A stretch of DNA of 64,000 nt. It comes from Limosilactobacillus panis DSM 6035 (lineage in GTDB: Bacteria > Bacillota > Bacilli > Lactobacillales > Lactobacillaceae). Position numbers and translations under genes: made by a program. This document shows positions 7,454 through 16,557 of the stretch, one piece after another. Below the pieces are notes generated by a model. It saw only the letters and a program-made list of their open reading frames with translations. It had not been told where the DNA came from and made no database searches. The stretch covers positions 1 to 64,000 of the forward strand of contig NZ_AZGM01000016.1 in assembly GCF_001435935.1 (NCBI RefSeq), written 5' to 3'. The first letter of the stretch is position 1; the number at the start of each line of letters is the position of its first letter.

Positions 7454-9283
7454 TTAATTCCGCCGTCGCAACTGCCTACGGGCTTCTTCAGCAGCTGCTC
7501 TTTCGCCAGTATAGATCATGTGATCGCCCTCTTCTAAGACCGTATCACCATGGGGCGAGATTGCCTGGTGGTTGCGGTAGATCCGGCTAACCGTAATCTG
7601 GTCAATGAACGGCAGGGTGTGTAACTCACGTCCAATAAACCGCTGGTTGCGAACTACAGCTTCATATAGGCCAGCATCAGTATCCGTTAACATTTCCAGA
7701 ATCGATGGCGTCTCAATCAGGGAACGGAGGACACTGATCTGGACGTTAAAGGTGTTATAGATTTCCACCCCGATATCGGCCAAGGCACTAACCTTTTCAC
7801 GGTTTCGTCCCGGCGCATTTTGTCCGGCAATTACCCGGCTTACACCGGCCTTCTTGGCCATCACTGCCAGTCGGGCATTCTTCTTGTCACTTGGGAAAGC
7901 CAGGACCATCACGTCGGTATCAAAGAAGTGGCCCTTTTGTAATGCTTCCTCAGTTAGTTCTGGCAGGTAGGTTAAGGCACTAACCTCGCTATTATAGGTC
8001 TTATAGTTTTCTGCACTATCCGTCAGCATCCGAACTTCGTACCAATTTCTTGAAAGCTGCTGGGCAACCGGCACACTAAAGGTATTGGTGCCGACAAAGA
8101 CAACCCGTTGCTTAATTAGGTCGGCTTTTTCTAGCTTGTAAAGTGAGTTGAAAATCACGGGTGCAATCAAGCAAACCACCACGGCCGCCAAAATGAAGGC
8201 ATCCGATTGGGTACTAGTGATGGCGTGGAGGTTGCGAGCAACTGTTAACGAAGGCAGGACCAGGGTAATTGTGGTTACCACCAGGAAGCTGCCGGCAAAG
8301 GAATTGCGGGGTGAAAAGCGCCGTTTATAAATAAACATGATTGGTAACTTGGCAATGATAAAGCAAGCAACCAAAACCGGGATCAGTACTAAAGCTTGCG
8401 GGTGAGTAACCAAGGTCCGTAAGTCGAGGCGCACCCCAGTCATGATAAAGAAGAACGGAATCAAGAAGCCATAACCAATCGAGGTCAGCTTATCCTTTGT
8501 TGCCTCCGTCGGTTCCAATAGTTTCATGACCATCCCGGCCAAGAAAGCTCCTAGGATGTTCTCGGCCCCCACAGTCTCCGCAATCGTCACCAAAATAAAA
8601 ATTAATGAGAAGGCCAACCGAATATCGAGTTGCGTTGTCGATTTAGAGATTCGGTTGAACCAGATATAGGGCTGCTTAAACCGACGTAAGAGGACGATAG
8701 CGGCCAAAAACAGGAGGAGGATCAGCCATAACCGGCCAGCGTTGCCACCATTAATGGAAGCGTAAATGGTAAGGGAAAGCATCGGAACAACTTCCCCCAG
8801 CACTGCCGTCAACAGGATAGTCTGCCCTGCTGGCCGGCCAAGGATCTCCTTTTCCTTCAGGGTAGCGATGACCACCCCGAGGGCCACCGTCGAGAAGAGG
8901 ATGGTGGCCAAGAAGACGTCCGAAAAGAGGCCGATGAAGTGCAGAATTGAACCCAAGATTACTGCAGTAATAATTACTACAAGAAAGGACTGGCTCGCCA
9001 GACTAACCGATGACTTGCTATCGCGCTTTTTTCCCGGCTGACGTTTGAAAAGGTCAAAGTTGATTTCCATTCCCGAAAGAAACATCAACATGATCACCCC
9101 AAAGGTCGACATCATATTTAGGATTGCGTTTGGGGATACAATGTTAAGCACACTTTTACCGAGAATGATCCCCATTACGATTTCCGCAACCGCGGTGGGC
9201 ACGTTTGAAACTTTGAAGCGGGCCATCACGATTGGAATGATCAGCGCCGCTACCATTATGATTAATACAGAGATTTGCTCCAT
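7454..9283 (-). CDS. CPA2-family monovalent cation:proton antiporter with RCK domains
   Basis: A 609-aa Kef/NapA-type exchanger. Residues 1 to about 385 form some 12 hydrophobic segments, with the conserved G-A-F-L-A-G-M motif in the antiporter core. From about 395 follows a soluble TrkA-N-like domain (QRVVFVGTNTFSVPVAQQL) and, from about 530, a TrkA-C domain ending in DHMIYTGE. The nucleotide-binding loop lacks the canonical G-x-G-x-x-G, so NAD(H) binding is doubtful. It probably exchanges K+ or Na+ for protons at the membrane, for pH or salt homeostasis. The start is ATG after GGGAG. It is divergent from the dipeptidase gene. Confidence 0.9.
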   Translation of the reverse strand: MEQISVLIIMVAALIIPIVMARFKVSNVPTAVAEIVMGIILGKSVLNIVSPNAILNMMSTFGVIMLMFLSGMEINFDLFKRQPGKKRDSKSSVSLASQSFLVVIITAVILGSILHFIGLFSDVFLATILFSTVALGVVIATLKEKEILGRPAGQTILLTAVLGEVVPMLSLTIYASINGGNAGRLWLILLLFLAAIVLLRRFKQPYIWFNRISKSTTQLDIRLAFSLIFILVTIAETVGAENILGAFLAGMVMKLLEPTEATKDKLTSIGYGFLIPFFFIMTGVRLDLRTLVTHPQALVLIPVLVACFIIAKLPIMFIYKRRFSPRNSFAGSFLVVTTITLVLPSLTVARNLHAITSTQSDAFILAAVVVCLIAPVIFNSLYKLEKADLIKQRVVFVGTNTFSVPVAQQLSRNWYEVRMLTDSAENYKTYNSEVSALTYLPELTEEALQKGHFFDTDVMVLAFPSDKKNARLAVMAKKAGVSRVIAGQNAPGRNREKVSALADIGVEIYNTFNVQISVLRSLIETPSILEMLTDTDAGLYEAVVRNQRFIGRELHTLPFIDQITVSRIYRNHQAISPHGDTVLEEGDHMIYTGERAAAEEARRQLRRRN

Positions 9284-9318
9284 AGTGTCTTGCTCCCTTA
9301 CTTTTTATCTTCACTATT

Positions 9319-9347
9319 ATATTATCGGCGCCTTTAAATGAAAACAA
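9319..9347 (-). promoter_or_regulatory. Promoter of the antiporter gene
   Basis: Reading the minus strand, TTGTTT (9347-9342) and TAATAT (9324-9319) are spaced by 17 bp, about 35 nt before the antiporter start codon. Confidence 0.55.
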
Positions 9348-9438
9348 TTATTTTGCTAGCATCCCAGTCGACTTCCGGTGATTTTCAATGTACAATTGAT
9401 AAACGTTAATAATCACAAAAAAGGAGTTTCTAAATTCC

Positions 9439-10845
9439 ATGACAAATAAGTTAAGTGCCTGCACAAGCATCTTAATTGGTAAAAACGCAAGTATCGACGG
9501 CACAATCATGATTGGGCGAAACGAAGACGCCAAAGCCGCCTGGCCCAAACACATGGTCGTCCACCAGCACGGGGCCCTTGGCAAACGCTTCATCTCCAAG
9601 GACTCGAAGTTTGAACTGGAGCTGCCCACAAACAGCGCTCGCTACACGGCCACCCCGGAATGGACGGACAAGGAAGGCCTGTTTGAAGAAGACGGCATTA
9701 ACGAATACGACGTGGCAATGAGTGCGACCGAAAGTGCCTACGCCAACCCACTGGTCCTGGGCTACGACCCCTTAGTACCGGATGGGCTGAACGAGGAGGC
9801 CATGATCACCGTCGTCCTCCCCTTTGTTAAGACTGCCCGTGAAGGTGTCCAACGGCTCGGGGACTTGATTGCCAAATATGGGACCGGTGAAACCAACGGG
9901 GTCCTCTTCGCCGATAACGATGAAGCCTGGTACTTTGAGAGTGGCAGTGGGCACTACTGGGTGGCCCAGCGGATCCCGGATGATTCCTACGCGGTGGTCG
10001 CTAATCAGCTGGCCATCCAGGAAATTGACTTTAATGACTTGGATAATTTCATGTTCCACCCCGGAATCCAGGACTTCGTGGCCGCCAACCACCTCAACCC
10101 GGCCAAGGAAGGCTTCAACTTCCGGCAGATCTTCGGCACCGCCGACCGGTCAGACGCCATTTACAGTGAACCCCGGGTCTGGGTTGGTCACCAGATGTTC
10201 AGCCCTAACGCTGCTAAGGACGAGCACCCTGAGGATACCGACCTCCCCTTCATCATGAAGCCGGAAAAGAAGCTGTCAGTCTTCGATGCCCAGCAGTACC
10301 TGGCCAACCACTTTGAAGGCACCCCTTATGACCCACTAGGTAAGGGCCCGGATGCCCACAAGTACCGGCCAATCAGCCTGGCCAAGACCCAAGAGTCCCA
10401 CGTTCTCCAGATGAACCGGCAGCCGGGAGCCAATATCCACTGGCTGGCAATGGGCGTGGCGGCACAAAGTACCTACGTGCCCTTCTTCAACGGCATTACC
10501 GATGTTCCGGCGCCTTACAAGCGGGGCAAGCTTCCCGCCCAACTTAACTCGGCCTACTGGATTTTCAAGCACGCCAGCGTCCTCGTTGACAGCCACCTCC
10601 ATGACTTCTTGCCCCTCTTAGAGGATGTCCAAAAGGAGCGCAAGAGTGCCGCCATTAAGATGATCCAGGAAACGGACGCCGTTGTTGCTAAACTGGCGGC
10701 CGACAAACGGCCGGCCTACCTGACCCAGCAGAGCAACAACTTTGCGGTCGACACCATGAATGCCTACAAGAAGCTGGTCCTGGAACTGATCACCAAGATG
10801 ACCGATTATTCGCCGTTAAACTTCAATACAGATGAAAACCTTTGA
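9439..10845 (+). CDS. pepD: C69 family dipeptidase (PepD type)
   Basis: A cytoplasmic Ntn-hydrolase that splits a wide range of dipeptides in amino-acid nutrition of lactobacilli. The 468-aa length is typical. Cys8 in LSACTSILIG is the predicted nucleophile, exposed after cleavage of a short N-terminal propeptide, and the following I-G-R-N-E-D motif holds the family's conserved Arg and Asp. A W-Y-F-E-S-G-S-G-H-Y-W-V-A-Q-R block and a long C-terminal helical region match the family. The AAGGAG ribosome binding site is 12 nt from ATG, rather far. It appears monocistronic, with a hairpin after the stop. Confidence 0.92.
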   Translation: MTNKLSACTSILIGKNASIDGTIMIGRNEDAKAAWPKHMVVHQHGALGKRFISKDSKFELELPTNSARYTATPEWTDKEGLFEEDGINEYDVAMSATESAYANPLVLGYDPLVPDGLNEEAMITVVLPFVKTAREGVQRLGDLIAKYGTGETNGVLFADNDEAWYFESGSGHYWVAQRIPDDSYAVVANQLAIQEIDFNDLDNFMFHPGIQDFVAANHLNPAKEGFNFRQIFGTADRSDAIYSEPRVWVGHQMFSPNAAKDEHPEDTDLPFIMKPEKKLSVFDAQQYLANHFEGTPYDPLGKGPDAHKYRPISLAKTQESHVLQMNRQPGANIHWLAMGVAAQSTYVPFFNGITDVPAPYKRGKLPAQLNSAYWIFKHASVLVDSHLHDFLPLLEDVQKERKSAAIKMIQETDAVVAKLAADKRPAYLTQQSNNFAVDTMNAYKKLVLELITKMTDYSPLNFNTDENL

Positions 10846-10856
10846 TAATTTTAATT

Positions 10857-10900
10857 ACAAGGGGGCCGGGAGAAATAATTTTCTCACCAGCCCCTTTTCG
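10857..10900 (+). terminator. Terminator after pepD, member of a dispersed hairpin family
   Basis: GGGGCCGGGAGAAA pairs with TTTCTCACCAGCCCC and is followed by TTTT. Very similar GGCTGG(T/G)GAAAA hairpins occur at 25835, 34236, 41081 and 51555. Confidence 0.7.
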
Positions 10901-10977
10901 AATGTTAGAAAGTCGTTACAGGAAATAAGCGCTTCGAACTCGCCCGTTTAGAGGTTAATTCCAGGTGCTAATATTTT

Positions 10978-12438
10978 TCAACCCAATAGTTCTTCCCATT
11001 GCCTTACAAAGTCGGTTTCGTTATACTGGCCTGCAATCTGGTAGGCCTTTTTCGATAAAGCCGCGTACCCTTGTGAATCACTTAAAGTGGCTACTACCCG
11101 CTTTGCGAGGGCTGCTGGGTCCCCGTTTGCGACCAAATTATTATTTGGCAATAAAGTATTTACGTAAGGAACGTCATAGCTGATCACTGGGACGCCGTGG
11201 CTCATACTTTCCACCATGTTCATCCCCAGCCCCTCATTCTCACTGGCGTTAATGAAGAGGTCGGTATGGTCATAGATGGTTGGCTGCACCTTGTAATTCA
11301 GTAAATCGACGCTATCGTTAAGGCCCGACTGCTTAATCAAATTTTCAACCGACGATTGATAACCAGCGGTAAAGTAGCCCTGCATGACAAAACGGGCATT
11401 TGGTAACTGCTGGTGAATAAGTTGAAAGGCGGAGATGAGGTCCAAAATCCGCTTCACTTCCGTTAGCATGCCGCGGTAGACCAGCGTTGGTTTGGCACTT
11501 AATTGACGGTCCTTAGTTGTCACTTTGTAATAGCAGTCCATTACATGATGCAAGCAGTTAGGGTAAGTAACGAACCGGCGAAGGGCCCGTTCCTCCTGCT
11601 TAGTAGGTAGGGCCACCTTGTCAAAGTGAGTGGTTGTATTTCCGTTTAACGCCAACTGGTAATCGGCATAAATTCCCTGCTTATCTTTGGCTTGACTATG
11701 GATTACCGCAATCGTCTGAACGGGTTGATCAACCGCTAAGACATTGGCATCTAAGCTTCGCCGGTCACTGATAAAGGTTCCTTGCCGTTGACGATTTAAC
11801 TCGTTTAGAAAGAAGGTAAAAATTGCCGACTCGGAATCAAAAATACGGTTATGTCCCCCATAATTAAGGAGCTTCCACATTGTCGGCCGGACCTGGCCGT
11901 CAATATTCATGTGGGTAATCTCTAAAACGACCTGCCCGTGTGGATCAAGAAAACGCTGGCTCCCAATTGTCCCGTCTGGATGATAAGATTCAACCATTGA
12001 TTTGAATCCCCGCCAGTCCCAGTACTCACGGACGGCAGGATGGCCCAGGTCATCGAGGTATTCAACATCCCCAACCAGGCCGACTGTTGCGGGCATCACG
12101 TGAATGTTGGCAATTGTTTTTCCCTGGTAGTGGACTTCTGACCGGTTATTATCAATTCCCACAACATGGTAGTCCTGAAGGAGAATGCTCTCGAGGTAGC
12201 GAAGACCCTGCTTTTTTCGCGGCTGGTTCAGGGCCTTCTGGAAGAAATCATACATATTGATTGAATCTTGTTGGTCAAGGCCGTGCTGCTTTAAGTTCTG
12301 ACTAAGAAAACGGTTATAGTTCCGGGTGACAATCTTTACCTCATGTCCGGCCCTCTTTAAGGCATGCAATCGTTGAAACTGGGAAAACTCGGTCCCCGAA
12401 TTCAGGCTAAATACATTTTCGCCAATCAGATAAATCAT
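10978..12438 (-). CDS. TagE/TarM-like glycosyltransferase (GT4), second of a pair
   Basis: A 486-aa retaining glycosyltransferase of the type that adds alpha-glucose or related sugars to wall teichoic acid (TagE in Bacillus and lactobacilli, TarM in staphylococci). The N-terminal half contains a beta-rich insert (DPHGQVVLEI, residues near 165) typical of this subfamily; the C-terminal GT4 domain has the E-x7-E motif at Glu402 and Glu410 (EGLGMNMVE) and S-H-G-V-P-V-I-S-Y-D after it. It begins directly after the stop of the paralogous upstream gene, so the two are co-translated and may act as a complex. The accessory-Sec GtfA/GtfB pair has a similar fold; no secY2/secA2 lies nearby, favouring teichoic acid. 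Confidence 0.8.
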   Translation of the reverse strand: MIYLIGENVFSLNSGTEFSQFQRLHALKRAGHEVKIVTRNYNRFLSQNLKQHGLDQQDSINMYDFFQKALNQPRKKQGLRYLESILLQDYHVVGIDNNRSEVHYQGKTIANIHVMPATVGLVGDVEYLDDLGHPAVREYWDWRGFKSMVESYHPDGTIGSQRFLDPHGQVVLEITHMNIDGQVRPTMWKLLNYGGHNRIFDSESAIFTFFLNELNRQRQGTFISDRRSLDANVLAVDQPVQTIAVIHSQAKDKQGIYADYQLALNGNTTTHFDKVALPTKQEERALRRFVTYPNCLHHVMDCYYKVTTKDRQLSAKPTLVYRGMLTEVKRILDLISAFQLIHQQLPNARFVMQGYFTAGYQSSVENLIKQSGLNDSVDLLNYKVQPTIYDHTDLFINASENEGLGMNMVESMSHGVPVISYDVPYVNTLLPNNNLVANGDPAALAKRVVATLSDSQGYAALSKKAYQIAGQYNETDFVRQWEELLG

Positions 12439-13992
12439 CTACTCTACCCCTTTCAACCGTTCTTTAGCGGTATCAATCAGTTTTTTCCACCCCTGCCAAA
12501 CATTATCTGGCGAATAACGACGGGCAGAATCGTACGCACCATCACTAATCTTTTGCATTAAGGCGGGGTCCTTGAAAAGGGTGATCAGCCGGGCTCCTAA
12601 AGCCTGGTAATCACCATAGTCAACCACGTACCCATTTTGGCCATCTTGAATGATATCATTGGGGCCGTAATTAACGTCATAGGTCACACCAACCACACCA
12701 TGGGAGATGGCTTCCATGATGGAGAGATTAAATTCTTCCATAACCGAGGTCAGGCCAAATATCTGGGCCCGGTCTTCAACGGCTTCCACATTACTGGTGT
12801 AACCTTTAAAGGTCACTACATCTGTCAAGTTCAGTTCGTGAATAAGCTTAGTCAGCTTGTGCTTTTCCCCATAATTATTGGCTGAATCAGGATAGCCGTA
12901 CAGGTCAAGGGTCACTTCTGGCACCCGGTCGTGGGCAATCTCAACTGCCTTGATCAACGCCCCCAGGTTCTTTTCACGGGCAATCCGGGCAACCGCAATA
13001 ATCTTGCCAAAGATTCGTTGGCTTTCTGGAACACGGGGGGCTTTTAACTGACTTTCTGGGACAATCCCCACCGGAATCGTGTACATGTCACAGGTCGGGT
13101 GAAAGCGGGTAATGACATCCTTTGTTTGGCGAGCAGTCGCACAGATATAAGCCGAATACTTATTGATGTTGACGAGGGCGTATTCGTAATTATCATTAAG
13201 AACCGAATGGAGGGGGTCTTGAGCATTGCCCGCTTGAGAATTATGAAGGTGCATAACCGTATATGCTGGACGGTCAAGGTGAATTAGGGCATCATCGGCA
13301 AGTAAAGAGCGGTCCAGTATAAAGGTGTTTTGCCCCTTTTCATTAACTACATTCAAGAAGTAGGCAAATAATTGGTCCAGCGTTGCAAACTGGTGGACAA
13401 GCTGCTTGTGGTCTTGTAGCCACCAGCCAGTGGTGACCAATTTACCCTGAGCATTGAACTTATGAAAGGCACGCATCACCACTTGACCATCCGGGGTGAC
13501 CCATTCCTCGTTGTCAATTTTATTATCAGGTGAATACCACTGCAAAAGGGTCCGGAAACCCCGGGAATCGTAAATATCGACCCGGTAAAGGTTGCCATAT
13601 CCATCAAACAATTCAACCGAGGTTACCTGCTCATTATTTTCCTCATCGTAATTGACCCGCGCCAAAAGCCGGCCGTCCGGACGCGACACGAGGTAGCGGT
13701 GGTTGGGCCCATCCTTAACCAGTTGTGGATTACTGATACCAAGATCAATATCCGTGACCGTTACCCGTTGTTGGGGGACACTAACCGTCTTTTGAAAGTA
13801 GTCAAACATAGAGAGCAAGTGCTGGTCATCGACCCCCGCCCGGGCCGCAGTGGCGTGAAGGTCCCGACTCCAGTCATGAATAATGATCTTGCACGGGTAA
13901 TCGTGCTGTTCAAACAAACGCAGACGCTTGAGTTCGGCATGCTCAATTCCGGACTTATAATCTGGCATTCCAAAGTTAATAAAGTAAAGCAT
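12439..13992 (-). CDS. TagE/TarM-like glycosyltransferase (GT4), first of a pair
   Basis: A 517-aa paralogue of the next gene. The N terminus (MLYFINFGMPDYKSGIEHAE) and the S-M-F-D-Y-F-Q segment parallel its partner's S-G-T-E-F-S-Q-F and N-M-Y-D-F-F-Q. The middle beta-rich domain includes D-G-Y-G-N-L-Y-R-V-D, and the GT4 catalytic domain carries E-x7-E at Glu419 and Glu427 (EEFNLSIME). Predicted to glycosylate poly(glycerol- or ribitol-phosphate) at the cytoplasmic face of the membrane. Neither protein has a transmembrane helix. The pair forms its own two-gene operon; no teichoic-acid synthesis genes are adjacent. Confidence 0.8.
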   Translation of the reverse strand: MLYFINFGMPDYKSGIEHAELKRLRLFEQHDYPCKIIIHDWSRDLHATAARAGVDDQHLLSMFDYFQKTVSVPQQRVTVTDIDLGISNPQLVKDGPNHRYLVSRPDGRLLARVNYDEENNEQVTSVELFDGYGNLYRVDIYDSRGFRTLLQWYSPDNKIDNEEWVTPDGQVVMRAFHKFNAQGKLVTTGWWLQDHKQLVHQFATLDQLFAYFLNVVNEKGQNTFILDRSLLADDALIHLDRPAYTVMHLHNSQAGNAQDPLHSVLNDNYEYALVNINKYSAYICATARQTKDVITRFHPTCDMYTIPVGIVPESQLKAPRVPESQRIFGKIIAVARIAREKNLGALIKAVEIAHDRVPEVTLDLYGYPDSANNYGEKHKLTKLIHELNLTDVVTFKGYTSNVEAVEDRAQIFGLTSVMEEFNLSIMEAISHGVVGVTYDVNYGPNDIIQDGQNGYVVDYGDYQALGARLITLFKDPALMQKISDGAYDSARRYSPDNVWQGWKKLIDTAKERLKGVE

Positions 13993-14063
13993 TATTTATT
14001 TCCCCACTATTTAAAAAGTTGCGTAGCATTTACCTTCAAAATATAATTACGGTCAAAACAGAT

Positions 14064-14203
14064 AAGGGGCTGGTGAAAGAATCGAAATCAGTTTATCAGC
14101 AAATATACGTTTTAAACAAAAAGCTTCACGCACCCGGAAGAATCCGCATGCATGAAGCCTTCATATTCAGCGAAGAGCTACAATCTCGCAACTTTTCGCT
14201 TTA
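14064..14203. other. Intergenic stretch with terminator and repeat half-site
   Basis: The gap between the glycosyltransferase pair and the peroxide operon (13993-14210) holds three things. At 14064-14079 is one arm (AAGGGGCTGGTGAAAG) of the dispersed hairpin family without its partner. At 14114-14160 a hairpin (GCTTCATGCA against TGCGTGAAGC) followed on the minus strand by TTTTTGTTT is a convincing terminator for the ahpC operon. At 14170-14203 AGCGAA pairs with TTCGCT. No gene is supported here. Confidence 0.65.
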
Positions 14204-14210
14204 ATTTTAC

Positions 14211-15866
14211 CTATTGATACTTTTCCACAGCCGCAACTAACTGTTCAAGTGATTGGCTACCAAAGATCACCGGTGAGTCATCAATCATTGTTGCTGGCAC
14301 ACTCATGATCTTCTTATTCTTCCGCAGTTCCGGGAAGTGTTGGAGGTCAATCATTGTCGCGGTAATGTTTGGATTCAGCGAAGCCATCCGTTGACAAGCC
14401 GCGACCACGTCTGGGCAGAAGTGGCAGGTCAAAGAAACCCCAATTCTGATGTTAGCAGCAGGTAGTTTCTTGATCCGATCCACCATTTCAGGTGCAATCG
14501 TCTGGCCCGGACCAGCCACGTTGTAGACCCCAAGAACCAGGGAGTTCAGTTCGTGACCGGTTGGAATCCCGACATAGTGCAAGCCGGTGTCGTTACCATC
14601 TGCGTCCAGGAGCTTCAACAGTGGCAGGCATTCACCGCTACCCTTCTTTGTCGTTACCGTGAAGTGGTCGTTGAGGCCGGCAAACTCGGTCACAAAGCTG
14701 ACCAGCTGCTGGCTCAAATCACTGTCATTGGTGTTGACTTCCAGGGTGACATCCTTGGTCAGGCGGTCAAAGATTGGCTTCAGTTGACTGTCGATATCAG
14801 CACTCAGCCAGTTGCCTTCGTGCGGCGTTACCTTTTCCTGCTCTTCCAGGTTGGTGGTTTGACCAACTGTCTTAGCGGCCTTCTTGGCCACGTCAGCATG
14901 GATTGGAATCCCCTGCTTTTGCTTTTGGGTGGTGATGTATTGCTCCGCCGCCGTTGCTGCTACGGCCCCATCAGAAGCCGCCGTGATAATCTGGCGGAGA
15001 TTCTTCACAATAACATCCCCAGCAGCATAAACCCCGGCAACGTTGGTTTCACCATTGGCATTGGCCTTGATGTAACCGCGGTCGTCCAAGTCAACGATGC
15101 CTTGCAGGTTCTTGGTGGCTGGCTGGGTCCCGACGTAGATAAAGATGCCAAAGGTATTGTCGCCTTCGTCAACGTGGTAGGTTGTCTCCCGACCCGTCTT
15201 GTTGTTGACCAGGGTGGCTTCCGTTACGTAGTCATCACCCTTGACTTCCTTGATCTCGGTATTGTATTCCACCGAGACCTTTGGGTTGTTCAAAGCCCGG
15301 GCCGCCATCAACGGTGGGCACTTGAAGTGGTCGCTGCGAACAAGGACGGTAACGTGCTTACCAAACCGGCTCAGGTAGTCGGCTTCTTCAGCAGCGGCGT
15401 AACCGCCACCGACAACGAAAATCTGCAGGCCGGTGAACAATTCACCGTCACAGGTCGAGCAGTATGCAACACCGCGTCCCCGGAATTCATCTTCACCGGG
15501 AAAGCCCACTTTGCGCGGCTTAGCACCGGTGGCAATAATCACGCTGCGGGCGTGGTACTTTTTGCCACTATTACCAACCAGGACCTTAATTTCGTCTTTC
15601 AGCTGGTACTTTTCAACCTGGTCGTGTTCGATGGTGACACCAAAATCAGCCACCTGCTTTTGCATCTGGTTCATTAGCTGGGTCCCGTCGACTTTTTCCA
15701 CGGCGGGGTAGTTGTAAACCACGGAGGTTGTAGTGACCTGGCCGCCGACGGTATCGCCCTCAAGGACCAAGGTATCTAGGGTCGCCCGACCGGCGTACAG
15801 TCCGGCAGACAATCCTGCTGGCCCGGCCCCAACGATGATCAGGTCGTATAAGTGTTCATCTGCCAT
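14211..15866 (-). CDS. AhpF-like flavin disulfide reductase with reversed domain order
   Basis: A 551-aa protein that probably delivers NAD(P)H electrons to the peroxiredoxin AhpC encoded just upstream. Residues 1 to about 310 form a thioredoxin-reductase module: FAD motif G13-A-G-P-A-G, redox pair Cys136/Cys139 (CSTCDG), nucleotide motif V-G-G-G-Y-A-A-A-E near 152, and a final A-G-D FAD motif. A linker of about 45 residues leads to a C-terminal double-thioredoxin-fold module with Cys481/Cys484 (TCHFCPDV). Classical AhpF carries the latter module at the N terminus, so the order here is inverted; I believe related proteins exist in lactobacilli. Gap to ahpC is 21 nt, so one operon, probably PerR-controlled. 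Confidence 0.88.
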   Translation of the reverse strand: MADEHLYDLIIVGAGPAGLSAGLYAGRATLDTLVLEGDTVGGQVTTTSVVYNYPAVEKVDGTQLMNQMQKQVADFGVTIEHDQVEKYQLKDEIKVLVGNSGKKYHARSVIIATGAKPRKVGFPGEDEFRGRGVAYCSTCDGELFTGLQIFVVGGGYAAAEEADYLSRFGKHVTVLVRSDHFKCPPLMAARALNNPKVSVEYNTEIKEVKGDDYVTEATLVNNKTGRETTYHVDEGDNTFGIFIYVGTQPATKNLQGIVDLDDRGYIKANANGETNVAGVYAAGDVIVKNLRQIITAASDGAVAATAAEQYITTQKQKQGIPIHADVAKKAAKTVGQTTNLEEQEKVTPHEGNWLSADIDSQLKPIFDRLTKDVTLEVNTNDSDLSQQLVSFVTEFAGLNDHFTVTTKKGSGECLPLLKLLDADGNDTGLHYVGIPTGHELNSLVLGVYNVAGPGQTIAPEMVDRIKKLPAANIRIGVSLTCHFCPDVVAACQRMASLNPNITATMIDLQHFPELRKNKKIMSVPATMIDDSPVIFGSQSLEQLVAAVEKYQ

Positions 15867-15887
15867 AACTAATCACCCATTTTCGGA

Positions 15888-16451
15888 TTAAAGCTTACCA
15901 ACAAGGTCTAAGCTTGGCTTGATGGAGTCTTGACCTGGCTTCCAGTTAGCTGGGCATACCCGGTCACCGTGTTCACGAACGAATTGAGCAGCTTGCAGGG
16001 TCCGCAGAATTTCGTCAGCGCTCCGGCCAATACCCATATTGTTGATCGTGTAGGATTGGATCTTGCCATCTGGGTCCACGATGAATACACCACGGTAAGC
16101 TTGGCCAGCATCTTCGTCTAAGACATCAAACATCCGGGCTAACTTACCAGCAGGGTCAGCAAGCATGTGGTACTTGATCTTACCAATCTTGTCAGATGCT
16201 TCAGCCCATGCTTTGTGGACAAATTCAGTATCTTCAGAAACGGAGTAGATCTCAGCGTTAGCCTTCTTGAAGTCTTCGTACTTGTCTTGCAAAGCCTCCA
16301 ATTCGGTTGGGCAAACAAATGAGAAGTCAGCTGGGTAGAAGAAGAAGATGGCCCACTTGCCAAGAACATCCTTCTTAGTAACTTCCTTTGTTTCACCGTC
16401 TTGGTATGCATTTACCTTGAAGTCTTCAATTTCGTGTCCAACAAAATTCAT
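15888..16451 (-). CDS. ahpC: Alkyl hydroperoxide reductase / peroxiredoxin AhpC
   Basis: A typical 2-Cys peroxiredoxin (187 aa) that reduces H2O2 and organic peroxides. The peroxidatic Cys47 lies in F-S-F-V-C-P-T-E-L and the resolving Cys166 in R-V-C-P-A-N-W-K-P-G, both as in enterobacterial AhpC (Cys46/Cys165). It is the first gene of an operon with the AhpF-like reductase, which should reduce its disulfide. The start ATG follows AAGGAGAGG. The promoter carries two PerR-like palindromes. Length, motifs and context agree, so the call is firm. Confidence 0.97.
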   Translation of the reverse strand: MNFVGHEIEDFKVNAYQDGETKEVTKKDVLGKWAIFFFYPADFSFVCPTELEALQDKYEDFKKANAEIYSVSEDTEFVHKAWAEASDKIGKIKYHMLADPAGKLARMFDVLDEDAGQAYRGVFIVDPDGKIQSYTINNMGIGRSADEILRTLQAAQFVREHGDRVCPANWKPGQDSIKPSLDLVGKL

Positions 16452-16469
16452 AGATATCCTCTCCTTAAA

Positions 16470-16546
16470 TTAGAATCATTCTTAACTACACTTATAAGTA
16501 TAACCAACTTGTGGAATTAATCAAGGCCTTTTTAGAATTATTCTAA
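16470..16546 (-). promoter_or_regulatory. ahpC promoter flanked by two PerR/Fur-type boxes
   Basis: On the minus strand a -35 TTGATT (16524-16519) and a -10 TATACT (16502-16497) are spaced by 16 bp. Upstream of the -35 at 16532-16546 is a perfect 7-1-7 palindrome, TTAGAATAATTCTAA read on the minus strand; a second copy with one mismatched pair is at 16470-16484 (TTAGAATCATTCTTA on the plus strand), between the -10 and the start codon. Both match the Fur-family PerR box pattern (TTATAATNATTATAA) with G/C at one symmetric position. Peroxide-induced derepression is inferred. Confidence 0.75.
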
Positions 16547-16557
16547 AAAATTATAGA

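Noticed and set aside
14553-15677. Long open frame (374 codons) on the plus strand across the AhpF-like gene
   Set aside because: It is antisense to a well-supported gene, has no ribosome binding site or familiar motifs, and arises from GC-rich third positions.
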